From positions 1 through 64,000 of the forward strand of contig CALMIR010000202.1 in NCBI GenBank assembly GCA_937864265.1: a DNA stretch of 64,000 nt. Direction: 5' to 3'. The notes below the pieces were generated by a model that searched no databases, was not told the DNA's origin, and was given only the letters and a program-made list of their open reading frames with translations. Both the position numbers and the translations under genes were made by a program. Shown here one piece after another: positions 16,953 to 25,618 of this stretch. How positions within the stretch are numbered: position 1 is the stretch's first letter; each line of letters begins with the position of its first letter. The stretch comes from an uncultured Saprospirales bacterium (GTDB lineage Bacteria > Bacteroidota > Bacteroidia > Chitinophagales > Saprospiraceae).

Positions 16953-18896
16953 ATGAATAAAATGAGAGCATTTCTACTTGTAGCCTCTTTACTTTTGGTT
17001 CAAAACTTTGCCTTTGCCCAGGCACAGCGCCGGGTATTGATTGAACATTATACCCAGGCTTCTTGTGGCCCTTGTGCTGCACAAAACCCAGCATTCAACA
17101 CCTTGCTTTTCAACAATTGGGATAAAGTTGTGCCCCTTAAATACCAGGTTTGGTGGCCAGGTTATGATCCCATGTATGATCAAAACCCAGATGATGTTGA
17201 TGCCAGGGTAGCTTATTATGGCGTAACTGGTGTTCCAAATGTACGCATTGATGGCACACTAGATGCAGGCACATCAGGCAGTGTTACTGCCACTCAAATC
17301 AACAATGCTTATGCAGTGACCACGCCGCTTGAAATGGAACTGATACATTCCTTGAGCGCAGATTTAAGCACCATATACATTAACTGTGTTGTCACTAACG
17401 TGAGTGCCGAAACATTCGATGTAGCCAACACAGTGGTTCGTGTAGCTGTTATGGAGCAGGAACTGATCTTCCCAGAACCCCCCGGTTCAACTGACGAGGT
17501 GGATTTCTACAACGTGATGCGCAAAATGTTGCCCAGCCCAGATGGTACGCCGCTCACAGCTTTAGCTGCTGGCGAATCTTTTGAGTTGAACTTTGAATAT
17601 GCCCTACCCGATTACATTTATCGCTACGACCAGTTGGGTGCAGTTGCTTTCGTACAAACCAATGGAAGCCGTGTGGTTCACCAAGCTGCTATGAGCGAAG
17701 CATTAGGAGCGCCTGCCGGCTTTGCCGACTTGGGACTTGAGTTGGCTTCTTCTGGCCCCGAATCTTACTGCGATTACGCCTTGATTCCAGGTGCTAATCT
17801 GGTAAATGACAGCGAACTGGAAGTTACCAGCTTCGATTTGGAATTGCTGATCAATGGCGAAGTAGCCGCTACTGAAAACTGGACAGGTTCTTTGATGCCA
17901 GGCATGTCAACTAACGTAACTTTCCCAGAAATGGCGGTAGAACCCGGCGAGACCGAAGTAGAATTCAATATTGCAGCGGTCAATGGCAATGTTGACTACA
18001 ATAGAATGAATGAATTGGTGAACACAGAAAGCTTCTATACCCTTTCTGAAGAGCCATTTGCTGAAGAAATTGCTGAAAGCTTTGAAATGACCCCCAACCT
18101 CACTACGCCTGTTCACACGATCATAGAATCTAACGATCCATTAAGAATGGGGGTTATCAATGCTGCTGTAGTTGGTGCTACTGGTCAGGTAGGTGCTTAT
18201 GCGGCTTCATCTAAATCAATAATGGTGGACTTCTACCAGTGGTCTGGCGTTGGTGAGCAGTGCCACTTGGTGTTCGACAAAATTGACCTGACCAACAGAG
18301 CGGATAGCAGGCTGCGCTTCGATTATGCTTTCGCCAATTATCCTGGCTTTGGCCCTGACCGCTTGACCATCGCTGTGTCAACCGATTGTGGCGAATCCTG
18401 GACACAGGTATTTACTGGTACCAACAACGAAATAGCAACTGTCGCAGCATCTACCGCTTATTTTGTACCTACTTCTGCAGCTCAGTGGGATTCTATCAGC
18501 GTTGACCTAAGTGCTTATGACGGTGCAGAAGAATTGAACATCCGCTTCACTGGCCAGTCTGGCTATGGCAACAACCTATTCATGGATAATATCGAGGTGA
18601 CCGGTACTATCATCAATGCGGTTGACGAACCTGGATTGTTGGCTAATAAAGTAAGCACCTATCCTAATCCAGCTAGCGACTTGGTTACTGTTGATTTCCA
18701 ACTGGTAGAAAATAGCGCTGTTAATGTTAGCGTTTACGATGCGGCTGGCAAATTGGTCGCTACCCTTGCCAATAACAGCAACATGATAGCTGGCGATCAC
18801 CGCCTCACTTGGGCACCTGCGTTGTCCGGTTTGTACCTGATTCGTGTAGCCACTGAAAACGGTGCAGTGACCGAGCGTGTTTCTGTGATTCGTTAA
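16953..18896 (+). CDS. Omp28-related thioredoxin-like secreted protein with T9SS type A sorting domain
   Basis: The 647-residue protein has a signal peptide ending FAFAQ. Next comes a thioredoxin-like domain with Cys38-Gly-Pro-Cys41 (ASCGPCAAQNPAF), the hallmark of Omp28-related proteins in Bacteroidota. The middle (about residues 250-370) looks like a beta sandwich followed by another jelly-roll-like module (GPDRLTIAVSTDCGESW). The C-terminus is a type A sorting domain: YPNPASDLVTV, VYDAAGKLV, then SGLYLIRV. It is thus predicted to be exported by the type IX system and anchored on or released from the surface. Redox activity at the cell surface is inferred from the CGPC pair only. A strong terminator follows. 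Confidence 0.9.
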   Translation: MNKMRAFLLVASLLLVQNFAFAQAQRRVLIEHYTQASCGPCAAQNPAFNTLLFNNWDKVVPLKYQVWWPGYDPMYDQNPDDVDARVAYYGVTGVPNVRIDGTLDAGTSGSVTATQINNAYAVTTPLEMELIHSLSADLSTIYINCVVTNVSAETFDVANTVVRVAVMEQELIFPEPPGSTDEVDFYNVMRKMLPSPDGTPLTALAAGESFELNFEYALPDYIYRYDQLGAVAFVQTNGSRVVHQAAMSEALGAPAGFADLGLELASSGPESYCDYALIPGANLVNDSELEVTSFDLELLINGEVAATENWTGSLMPGMSTNVTFPEMAVEPGETEVEFNIAAVNGNVDYNRMNELVNTESFYTLSEEPFAEEIAESFEMTPNLTTPVHTIIESNDPLRMGVINAAVVGATGQVGAYAASSKSIMVDFYQWSGVGEQCHLVFDKIDLTNRADSRLRFDYAFANYPGFGPDRLTIAVSTDCGESWTQVFTGTNNEIATVAASTAYFVPTSAAQWDSISVDLSAYDGAEELNIRFTGQSGYGNNLFMDNIEVTGTIINAVDEPGLLANKVSTYPNPASDLVTVDFQLVENSAVNVSVYDAAGKLVATLANNSNMIAGDHRLTWAPALSGLYLIRVATENGAVTERVSVIR

Positions 18897-18937
18897 TATT
18901 GCGGATAAACGAAACTATTCGTCTATACACGTTTTCT

Positions 18938-18973
18938 AAAAAGGCAGGTACACGAAAATGTACCTGCCTTTTT
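18938..18973 (+). terminator. Intrinsic terminator after the Omp28-like gene
   Basis: A 14-base perfect inverted repeat (AAAAAGGCAGGTAC at 18938-18951 and GTACCTGCCTTTTT at 18960-18973) has an eight-base loop. The A and T ends make it usable in both directions. Confidence 0.88.
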
Positions 18974-19076
18974 GTGTAATTTAGCAGACTTTCACATTTT
19001 GTTAAATGTTCTGCACTTGCATCTATTGAAATATATGCCCATTTTTGTGGTATCAAATTGTTAAAAACATCATTGC

Positions 19077-19808
19077 ATGAAGCATTTTATACTCTTTCTA
19101 AGTTTGTTCTCCTTTTTAGTCACGGAAAATCGCGCTCAGATATCCCTGACTTTTACCCCAGACGAAGTAGAAACCTCCGATTATATTGACCCGGAAAACC
19201 TGGATTACGAATTAATAGGCTACGCCAAAGTAAAAAACGAATCGTCAGAGACGGTTTCTTTGCGCTGGGAAAGAACTTTTATTCAAAAACCAGAGGGCTG
19301 GGATATCCAGGTATGCGATTTGTATCAATGCTATTCGCAGGTTGTCTATTCTAATGTCGCACCTGATTTGGGTTTAGATGCTCCTGTAGTATTGGCTCCA
19401 GGCGAAGAAACCAACATGGATGTACACGTTAAACCTACAGGTTCCAGTGGTTTTGCAGAAGTGAGAATCGATGTTGCACTGGCCAGTGCTCCCGACGATA
19501 TTTTGGTATCAGGCACCTATACTTTCGATGCGCTGATTGCCAGCACCAACCAAACCAATCCCATTCCGGTTCGCCTCTATCCCAATCCGACAGCGGATTA
19601 CTTCCAGCTACAAGGAGATGTCAGCAAGGTGAAAACGGTTGTGGTATATAATGTCATTGGACGGCAGATTCGCACTTACCAAACCAGCGTTGACACCCGG
19701 TTTTACGTAGGTGATATTCCCAATGGCTTGTATCTGGTAAGTTTATTAGATAAAAACAACCGCATGGTGCATACTTTCCGCTTGAATAAGCGCGACAGCA
19801 GGCCATAG
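19077..19808 (+). CDS. Secreted protein with T9SS type A sorting domain, function unknown
   Basis: The 243-residue protein has a signal peptide (MKHFILFLSLFSFLVTENRAQ). A single beta-rich domain follows, with WDIQVCDLYQCYS and VVLAPGEETNMDVHVKP, the look of an immunoglobulin-like or CARDB-like fold. The last 75 residues are a type A sorting domain (RLYPNPTADYFQL, VYNVIGRQIRTY, IPNGLYLVSLLD). It is therefore a type IX cargo. I do not recognise an enzymatic motif. It is transcribed in the same direction as the Omp28-like gene but lies behind that gene's terminator, so it probably has its own promoter. Confidence 0.85.
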   Translation: MKHFILFLSLFSFLVTENRAQISLTFTPDEVETSDYIDPENLDYELIGYAKVKNESSETVSLRWERTFIQKPEGWDIQVCDLYQCYSQVVYSNVAPDLGLDAPVVLAPGEETNMDVHVKPTGSSGFAEVRIDVALASAPDDILVSGTYTFDALIASTNQTNPIPVRLYPNPTADYFQLQGDVSKVKTVVVYNVIGRQIRTYQTSVDTRFYVGDIPNGLYLVSLLDKNNRMVHTFRLNKRDSRP

Positions 19809-19837
19809 CCTTTTGATTGCCGATAGCCGCTAAAGCG

Positions 19838-19880
19838 GCAGAAGGGACGTATTAATCCAATTACGTCCCTTCTGCTTTTT
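19838..19880. terminator. Bidirectional terminator between convergent genes
   Basis: GCAGAAGGGACGTA (19838-19851) pairs perfectly with TACGTCCCTTCTGC (19862-19875) and is followed by TTTTT. The T9SS gene and the metallo-hydrolase gene converge on it. Confidence 0.87.
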
Positions 19881-19887
19881 AAATACT

Positions 19888-20670
19888 TTAAATACTCGAT
19901 ACAATCCTTAATCCATCGTACCCTAAAAAAACGCCTTCAGGCAATGTCTTTTGAACCGCCTCATAGCGCCCCATCCGATGACTGCAATGCGTCAGCCAGG
20001 CTTTTTCTGGTGCGATGCGTGCAATTAATTCCAGCGCTTCTGCTAAATTCAAGTGAGAATAATGTGCTTCGTGATGCAGGGCATTGATGACCAATGCCTT
20101 TATACCTTTTAGCTTGTCCAATTCCGAATCTTCCATAAATTTCACATCGGTCAGGTAGGCAAATTCGCCGATTCGAAATCCCAAAACAGGCATCCGCCCA
20201 TGCCAAACTTGTATAGGCTGTATGGGCAAAGAATCTACATAGAAAGGCATTTGCCCAGAAATGATCTGCAACGCTACCCGGGGTGCTCCAGGATAGCGAT
20301 CCTGTTCATTGAATACATAATCAAAGCGATTTTTCAGAGATTGAGCCACCTGCTCGGTGCAATACATCGGCATATCCTGGCGCGACATAAAGTTGAAAGG
20401 CCGTACATCATCCATACCGATCACATGGTCATTGTGTTCGTGCGTGATCAGAATGGCTTGCATGTCAGTAATGCCTTCCCTAAGCATTTGCTGCCTGAAA
20501 TCGGGGCCACAGTCAATTCCAATATACCTATTTCGATATTGGATAACAGCAGCGGTGCGCAAGCGATGATCCCGCTTATCGTCAGAGTGACACACCTCGC
20601 AAGAACATCCAATGACTGGGACCCCTTGCGATGTACCCGTACCAGTTAAAATCACTTCTAGTTGTTCCAC
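19888..20670 (-). CDS. PhnP-like metallo-beta-lactamase-fold phosphodiesterase
   Basis: The 260-residue soluble protein has the metallo-hydrolase signature THEHNDHVIG, an N-terminal TGTSQGVP, and the extra zinc-binding run GCSCEVCHSDDKRDHRLR that marks the PhnP branch of RNase Z-like phosphodiesterases. Later metal ligands are in YLTDVKF and HHEAHYSHL, and WLTHCSHRMG is near the end. PhnP itself opens cyclic ribose phosphates; in organisms without a C-P lyase operon such relatives act on cyclic nucleotides or as general phosphodiesterases. No phn genes are here, so the substrate is uncertain. It lies five bases downstream of the small gene 20676-20960 on the same strand. Confidence 0.87.
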   Translation of the reverse strand: MEQLEVILTGTGTSQGVPVIGCSCEVCHSDDKRDHRLRTAAVIQYRNRYIGIDCGPDFRQQMLREGITDMQAILITHEHNDHVIGMDDVRPFNFMSRQDMPMYCTEQVAQSLKNRFDYVFNEQDRYPGAPRVALQIISGQMPFYVDSLPIQPIQVWHGRMPVLGFRIGEFAYLTDVKFMEDSELDKLKGIKALVINALHHEAHYSHLNLAEALELIARIAPEKAWLTHCSHRMGRYEAVQKTLPEGVFLGYDGLRIVSSI

Positions 20671-20675
20671 AGGCG

Positions 20676-20960
20676 TTATTCTTCTTCCTCTGCGCTCGTT
20701 CGGAGGTTTTGTATGGATTTGAAAAATTGAAGCGATTTGGGACTCAATTGTTCCTCTTTGACTTCAATTTGGGACAATATATCTAATAGCGAATTGATTC
20801 GGCTTTCTGTATCAAAAAACTTATTGATGACCGCCACTTGCTGTGCTTCTACAATACAGTACCCCGACTGAAAATTTCCTTTTTCATAGCGCACTTTGTA
20901 GGTCAGCTCTTCAAATAAATGCTCTAGTTTTTGTAGGCTGTGTTTGGTAAACTTTAACAT
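20676..20960 (-). CDS. Small conserved-looking protein of unknown function
   Basis: I place the start at 20960 (MLKFTKHSLQKLEHLFEEL, 94 residues); an ATG 15 codons upstream would overlap the divergent porin gene's leader. The protein is soluble and helical, with FQSGYCIVEAQQVAVINKFF in the middle and a charged, Glu-rich tail (TSAEEEE). It is translated just ahead of the PhnP-like hydrolase. I do not recognise the family beyond a feeling that Bacteroidota carry similar short proteins next to this hydrolase. Confidence 0.65.
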   Translation of the reverse strand: MLKFTKHSLQKLEHLFEELTYKVRYEKGNFQSGYCIVEAQQVAVINKFFDTESRINSLLDILSQIEVKEEQLSPKSLQFFKSIQNLRTSAEEEE

Positions 20961-21051
20961 CAATTCTGCTTTTACTGGACAAAGATAGCTAATGCCCAAC
21001 AACAACTTCTGTTTTCTTTATAACTTGCAGGGCTTATCAACATCCTTTACT

Positions 21052-21666
21052 ATGAAAATTAAATCTATCTTTTGCCTTGTCATATTTACAGGGATATTTT
21101 CAAGCTTATCCTACGCTCAACAAGAACAGCGCTTTGAGGCCGGGCTGCTTTTGGGCTTCAACATGTCGCAAATTGATGGCGACCTGCTCCACGGATTCAA
21201 TAAGCTAGGACTAAATACAGGGATTAGGGCTTATGCCCGATTGGACGATCGATGGAAATTGAGCCTAGACCTCCTCTTCATGCAACAAGGCTCCAGTAGG
21301 GCTAGATTTGACGATCCGGCCTCCACTTTTGATAAAATTGCCCTCAATTTTGTGGAAGCGCCCGTGCTGGTGCATTTCACAGATTGGAAAATACAGGCCA
21401 CTGCTGGCTTCTCTTATGGCAGGCTGATGAACTATGAAATCACCAGTTTTGATGGCACAGATGCTACGGATAGTTATGACCTCGATCCTAGTATTTTCTC
21501 TCTTGTTTTGGGGGCTACTTATTTTTTTGAAGACAATCTGGGCATTAACATCCATTGGAGCAAATGGATCAACAACCCTTTGCGCTCATCTTCCACTGGT
21601 GTAATCGGCGAGGGGGGCAAATTCATTGGCCGTACCATCACCATTAGGGGTATCTATTTGCTTTGA
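21052..21666 (+). CDS. Porin-family outer-membrane beta-barrel protein (PorT-like fold)
   Basis: Starting at 21052 gives the signal peptide MKIKSIFCLVIFTGIFSSLS ending in YAQ. The ATG 20 codons upstream overlaps the divergent small gene. The mature part is a barrel of about eight strands: FEAGLLLGFNMSQIDGD at the start, LNTGIRAYARLDDRWKLSLD, and a C-terminal TITIRGIYLL. This matches the PF13568-type outer-membrane barrel common in Bacteroidota. It may be a small porin or assembly partner; no specific ligand is visible. Confidence 0.8.
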   Translation: MKIKSIFCLVIFTGIFSSLSYAQQEQRFEAGLLLGFNMSQIDGDLLHGFNKLGLNTGIRAYARLDDRWKLSLDLLFMQQGSSRARFDDPASTFDKIALNFVEAPVLVHFTDWKIQATAGFSYGRLMNYEITSFDGTDATDSYDLDPSIFSLVLGATYFFEDNLGINIHWSKWINNPLRSSSTGVIGEGGKFIGRTITIRGIYLL

Positions 21667-21693
21667 TAGATGGCGCACAAAAGCTTATTTTTG
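21662..21693 (+). promoter_or_regulatory. Bacteroidota-type promoter for the lipoprotein gene at 21715
   Basis: TTTG (21662-21665) and TATTTTTG (21686-21693) are separated by 20 bases, an excellent fit to the -33/-7 consensus. The -33 box overlaps the stop codon of the porin gene. The start codon lies 21 bases after the -7 box. Confidence 0.72.
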
Positions 21694-21714
21694 CGTTTTT
21701 AAACAAGCAGTTTT

Positions 21715-22185
21715 ATGAAAATATTCTATTTATCTGTATTGCTCAGTGCGCTGGCACTCAGCTGCGGCGATTCTTTTGAAAAAGAATTTGAGCAAATGTC
21801 CGCTGATTACCAGGGCTGGCAGGCCAAACAAGAAGCCTTAAAAGCAGATTATCAGACGATGAAAGGAGAATGGCAACGGGTGCATGAAGCTCATCAAGCC
21901 ATTGAAGAAAAAAGAACGGATTCCTTACACATCACCATCAATCAGCAGCATGAAGGCCTGTTTCTCAACCACGAATTTTATTTCAAAAGACATCTGGAAC
22001 AGTTGGCCAATGCGGGCGTATTAAAAGCACAAGAAGGCGAGGTGAAATTGGATCCCACCCTGGTGCGCCAGCAATACAGCACGCTGAAAATGACTTATGA
22101 ACAAGTTTTCCGCGATTACGAAGCCATCAAAGGAGAAATGATTCAGATGATTGACGAGCAAAATGGCATGTTAAACCAACAATAA
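21715..22185 (+). CDS. Small coiled-coil lipoprotein, function unknown
   Basis: The 156-residue protein has a lipoprotein signal (LSVLLSALALSC, lipobox LALSC). The rest is almost wholly helical and charged, with heptad patterns (QGWQAKQEALKADYQTMKGE and later VRQQYSTLKMTYEQVF). It would be anchored to a membrane with a rod-like helical body. No catalytic motif is visible. It has its own promoter and precedes glyS by 49 bases. Confidence 0.75.
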   Translation: MKIFYLSVLLSALALSCGDSFEKEFEQMSADYQGWQAKQEALKADYQTMKGEWQRVHEAHQAIEEKRTDSLHITINQQHEGLFLNHEFYFKRHLEQLANAGVLKAQEGEVKLDPTLVRQQYSTLKMTYEQVFRDYEAIKGEMIQMIDEQNGMLNQQ

Positions 22186-22234
22186 ATATATTTTTTCGAT
22201 CTTTGCGCCTTCAATAGCAAAAGAAAACAGCAAA

Positions 22235-23773
22235 ATGTCACAGCAGAGCGATTTATTCAAGAACCTCACCGCCCATTGCAAGGAATACGGATTCATTTTT
22301 CAATCCAGCGAAATATATGATGGTCTAAGCGCTGTATATGATTATGGCCCGTATGGTGTAGAACTGAAAAACAACATCAAGGACTATTGGTGGCGCAGCA
22401 TGGTGCAAATGCACGACAACATCGTAGGGTTGGATGCCGCTATTTTCATGCACCCCAAAACTTGGAAGGCATCCGGCCACGTGGACGCCTTCAACGATCC
22501 GCTGATTGACAACAAGGACAGCAAAAAGCGCTATCGCGCCGATGTGTTGGTGGAAGAATACCTCGATAAGATCGAGGATAAGATCAACAAAGAAGTTGAA
22601 AAAGCCCAAAAACGCTTTGGCGACGATTTCAACGAAGAGCTCTATCGCCAGACCAATCCCCGCGTAGCAGGCTATCTGGAAAAATTCAACGAAGTAAAAA
22701 GCCGGCTCGCTACCGCCATGTCAAAAGGTGATATGCCCGGCATGAAGGCACTCATAGAGGAGTTGGAAATAGCTGACCCCGATACGGGCTCCCGCAACTG
22801 GACAGATGTTCGTCAGTTCAACCTGATGTTTTCTACCCAGTTGGGCAACATCGCAGGTGAAGAAGGCAAATTGTACCTGCGTCCGGAGACCGCTCAGGGT
22901 ATTTTCGTCAACTTCCTGAATGTTCAAAAATCAACCCGCCAGAAAATTCCATTTGGTATCGCTCAAATCGGGAAGGCTTTCCGAAATGAGATTGTAGCGC
23001 GGCAATTCATTTTCCGCATGCGCGAATTCGAGCAAATGGAAATGCAGTTTTTCCTGCGCCCGGGCGAGGAAATGAAATGGTACGAATATTGGAAGGAAAA
23101 ACGCATGAACTGGCACCTTGCATTAGGTACACCCAAGGAAAAGCTGCGTTTTCACGACCACGAGAACCTGGCGCACTACGCCAACGCCGCAGTGGATATT
23201 CAGTTTCAGTTTCCTTTTGGTTTCAAAGAACTGGAGGGCATCCACAGCCGCACCAATTTTGACCTGGGCAGCCATCAGGAGCTTTCCGGCAAAAAATTGC
23301 AGTATTTCGATTCGGAATTGCAGGAAAATTATGTGCCTTACGTAGTAGAAACCTCCATCGGCTGCGACCGCATGTTCCTAGCTACCTTGAGCAATGCCTT
23401 GAAGACAGAGGAAGTACCTGGCGGAGAAGGTGCTCGCGATGTCCTAAAGCTTCATCCAGCACTGGCACCTATCAAATGTGCTGTATTGCCGCTTAAGCGC
23501 AACGAAGAACGCCTGGTCAATATGGCTCAATCTGTTTTCAAAGAGTTGAGCTACTCCTTCCAGTGTCAGTACGATGATACAGGTAGTATCGGAAAATTAT
23601 ACCGCCGCCAGGATGCTATTGGCACGCCTTTCTGCGTGACCATTGACTTTGAATCGCTCGATGATAATACGGTAACCTTGCGCGACCGCGATACCCTACA
23701 GCAAGAACGAGTACCTGTGCAAGCCCTGGAAGACATCGTCCGCAAACGGGTAGATATGCGGCAGTTGCTCTAA
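22235..23773 (+). CDS. glyS: Glycine--tRNA ligase, dimeric class IIa type
   Basis: This 512-residue enzyme charges tRNA-Gly with glycine. It is the single-chain alpha2 type found in Bacteroidota, eukaryotes and Gram-positives, not the alpha2beta2 GlyQ/GlyS of proteobacteria. The N-terminus FIFQSSEIYDGLSAVYDYGP carries motif 1. LYLRPETAQGIFVNF and IGKAFRNEI are motif 2 and its loop, with FRMREFEQMEMQFF following. Motif 3 is in YVPYVVETSIGCDRMFLA. The C-terminal anticodon-binding domain begins near APIKCAVLPL. All signatures are present. It is followed by a strong terminator. Confidence 0.96.
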   Translation: MSQQSDLFKNLTAHCKEYGFIFQSSEIYDGLSAVYDYGPYGVELKNNIKDYWWRSMVQMHDNIVGLDAAIFMHPKTWKASGHVDAFNDPLIDNKDSKKRYRADVLVEEYLDKIEDKINKEVEKAQKRFGDDFNEELYRQTNPRVAGYLEKFNEVKSRLATAMSKGDMPGMKALIEELEIADPDTGSRNWTDVRQFNLMFSTQLGNIAGEEGKLYLRPETAQGIFVNFLNVQKSTRQKIPFGIAQIGKAFRNEIVARQFIFRMREFEQMEMQFFLRPGEEMKWYEYWKEKRMNWHLALGTPKEKLRFHDHENLAHYANAAVDIQFQFPFGFKELEGIHSRTNFDLGSHQELSGKKLQYFDSELQENYVPYVVETSIGCDRMFLATLSNALKTEEVPGGEGARDVLKLHPALAPIKCAVLPLKRNEERLVNMAQSVFKELSYSFQCQYDDTGSIGKLYRRQDAIGTPFCVTIDFESLDDNTVTLRDRDTLQQERVPVQALEDIVRKRVDMRQLL

Positions 23774-23828
23774 TATTTTCCGTTTTTTGACAATTCTTGT
23801 GATTTTAAGAAAAAGACGGATTGCACGA

Positions 23829-23864
23829 GAAGGCAGTTGTTGCTAAAACAACTGCCTTCTTTCA
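23829..23864 (+). terminator. Intrinsic terminator after glyS
   Basis: GAAGGCAGTTGTT (23829-23841) pairs with AACAACTGCCTTC (23847-23859), followed by a short T run. Confidence 0.82.
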
Positions 23865-23894
23865 TAATGCCCGTAAAATGGGTCTTCTTCCAGG

Positions 23895-23992
23895 ATAAGT
23901 TGCGGAATCTGTGTTTTTTTGTATAGATTCCGCAACTTATGTGTGTATAAGTTGCGGAATCTGCTTATTTTTGCATAGATTCCGCAACTTAT
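23895..23992. repeat. Two tandem palindromic hairpins
   Basis: ATAAGTTGCGGAATCT followed by AGATTCCGCAACTTAT makes a perfect 16-base inverted repeat at 23895-23940. The same pair recurs at 23947-23992 with a different loop. The arms are identical in all four positions while the loops are T-rich and differ. The block sits directly before palindromic element B and after the glyS terminator. With the terminator and element B, it fills the 365-base gap between glyS and the ATPase gene. Confidence 0.85.
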
Positions 23993-23996
23993 TTTA

Positions 23997-24133
23997 GTAA
24001 CGTAGAAAAATTAGCTTCCCAAATTTGTCCTTAACCTAGCGGGCTAAACGGCTCATTTTAAGTATGTCCGCTAGGGCTGTCGGCTCTAGGGTATGGACTT
24101 TGATAAATTGGAAAGTAATTTTTTGCACACTAC
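23997..24133 (+). mobile_element. Palindromic MITE-like element, copy B
   Basis: The longest copy (137 bases), inverted relative to copy C in plus-strand coordinates. Its right end TTTTTTGCACACTAC matches the left end of copies A and C read in reverse. It contains CCTAGCGGGCTAAACGG and CTTAAAATGA blocks shared with copy C, and an extra core CTAGGGCTGTCGGCTCTAG related to the core of copy D. Five bases separate its right end from the ATPase start codon. Flanking triplets TTA and TTC do not form an exact duplication. Confidence 0.78.
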
Positions 24134-24138
24134 TTCAT

Positions 24139-25563
24139 ATGATAGGCAGACAAAAAGAACTAGAAATACTCCGCAAAGCGGTTGATTCTGATAAACCCGA
24201 GCTTATAGCTGTAATTGGTAGAAGACGGGTGGGTAAAACCTTTTTAGTCCGATCATTTTTCGGCGATCAAATTGATTTTGAGTTGGTTGGTCTAAAAGCG
24301 GGTACTAGGGAACAGCAGCTTAGGAATTTCACTTATAGCCTCAAAGAAGCCCAGAAAGTACGTGGCCCGATAGAAAGCTATCCTGTGGACTGGCTGGATG
24401 CATTCCATCAGTTGAAAGAATACTTAGATTCACTAGGGGATACAGGTCGGAAAAGGGTCATTTTTATAGATGAGCTACCTTGGGTGGCCACAGCAAAATC
24501 AGATTTCCTAACAGGATTTGGGTATTTTTGGAACAGCTATGCCTCTCGTCAAAAAATTGTAGTGGTCATTTGCGGGTCTGCTACGGCGTGGATGATTAAA
24601 AAAATTGTCAACAACAGAGGTGGTCTGCACAATCGGGTTACTCGAAAAATATGGTTACAACCTTTCTCGCTTTCTGAAACAGAAGCCTATTTCAAATCCA
24701 GAAATATTTCTTTTACTCGTTATCAATTACTACAGATGTACATGGCAATGGGGGGAATTCCGCATTACCTCGACCAAGTAGAAGGAGGCAAAACGGCTAT
24801 TCAGAATATTGACGATACCTGCTTTCATCCGCAAGGTTTCTTACGAACAGAGTTTTCAAACTTGTACAGTTCCTTGTTCAACCGCCCAGAAAGGTATGAA
24901 GCCATTATTGGCGCTTTGGCCTCTAGCTGGAAAGGACTGAATCGACGCGAAATTTTAGAAAACAGTGGGTTAAAGGATGGCGGAGGAATTAGCACCATTC
25001 TGGCAGAATTGGAACAATCCGGCTTCATTACCTCGTATGTCCCTTTTGAAAAGAAAAAAAAAGATGCACTGTACCGACTAACTGATAATTACTCGCTTTT
25101 TTACCTGAAGTTCATCAAAGATTTACCTGCTAATGTTGCCGATAATTGGCAAAGCCTTAGCCAAACACAATCCTGGAAATCCTGGAGCGGGTATGCCTTT
25201 GAAAACATCTGCCTGCAACATATTGACCAGATAAAAGCAAAGCTTGGTATATCCGGGGTACATACACGCCAATTTAGTTTCTGGATGAAATCAACAGATG
25301 GTACTCCAGGCCTTCAAATTGACTTGCTCATAGACCGGATGGACGATGCCATTTCTATTTGCGAAATAAAATATTTAAACGACCAAATGAGTATAACGAA
25401 AGCCCTCGCCGAACAGCTTCAAAGCAAACGCGATCTTTTCCAGCGGTACTCCAAAACTCGAAAGCATCTTTTTCTCACCCTTATTACCACATACGGTATC
25501 GCCCCCAACCAACACAGCTTGGGGCTGATTGACCAAGTGATTGTGATGGATGATTTGTTTTAA
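24139..25563 (+). CDS. AAA+ ATPase with C-terminal DUF234/PD-(D/E)XK nuclease-like domain
   Basis: I start at 24139 (MIGRQKELEIL), five bases after element B; an upstream in-frame ATG at 24064 lies inside the repeat. The 474-residue protein has Walker A GRRRVGKT (residues 27-34), Walker B VIFIDELPW (about 107-115) and sensor-like VVVICGSATAW, the arrangement of archaeal-type STAND-related ATPases. A winged-helix region (GLNRREILENSGLKDGGGIS) and a C-terminal domain with Asp395 and the pair Glu409-Ile-Lys411 follow; these match a PD-(D/E)XK nuclease core. The base composition is lower in GC than its neighbours: the 60 bases from 25021 hold 23 G+C, against 42 from 25921. It was probably acquired. 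The function is unknown. Confidence 0.87.
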   Translation: MIGRQKELEILRKAVDSDKPELIAVIGRRRVGKTFLVRSFFGDQIDFELVGLKAGTREQQLRNFTYSLKEAQKVRGPIESYPVDWLDAFHQLKEYLDSLGDTGRKRVIFIDELPWVATAKSDFLTGFGYFWNSYASRQKIVVVICGSATAWMIKKIVNNRGGLHNRVTRKIWLQPFSLSETEAYFKSRNISFTRYQLLQMYMAMGGIPHYLDQVEGGKTAIQNIDDTCFHPQGFLRTEFSNLYSSLFNRPERYEAIIGALASSWKGLNRREILENSGLKDGGGISTILAELEQSGFITSYVPFEKKKKDALYRLTDNYSLFYLKFIKDLPANVADNWQSLSQTQSWKSWSGYAFENICLQHIDQIKAKLGISGVHTRQFSFWMKSTDGTPGLQIDLLIDRMDDAISICEIKYLNDQMSITKALAEQLQSKRDLFQRYSKTRKHLFLTLITTYGIAPNQHSLGLIDQVIVMDDLF

Positions 25564-25618
25564 GGTATGTTTTATCCCTTTTTTCTATATTTGCCAACAA
25601 CGAAAAAGTCATCTACTT

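Noticed and set aside
20200..20649. 149-residue plus-strand frame
   Set aside because: Antisense to the PhnP-like hydrolase, whose metal motifs are clear; no independent coding sign.
23895..23992. CRISPR array
   Set aside because: Only two units, each internally palindromic, with no spacer of constant size and no cas gene.
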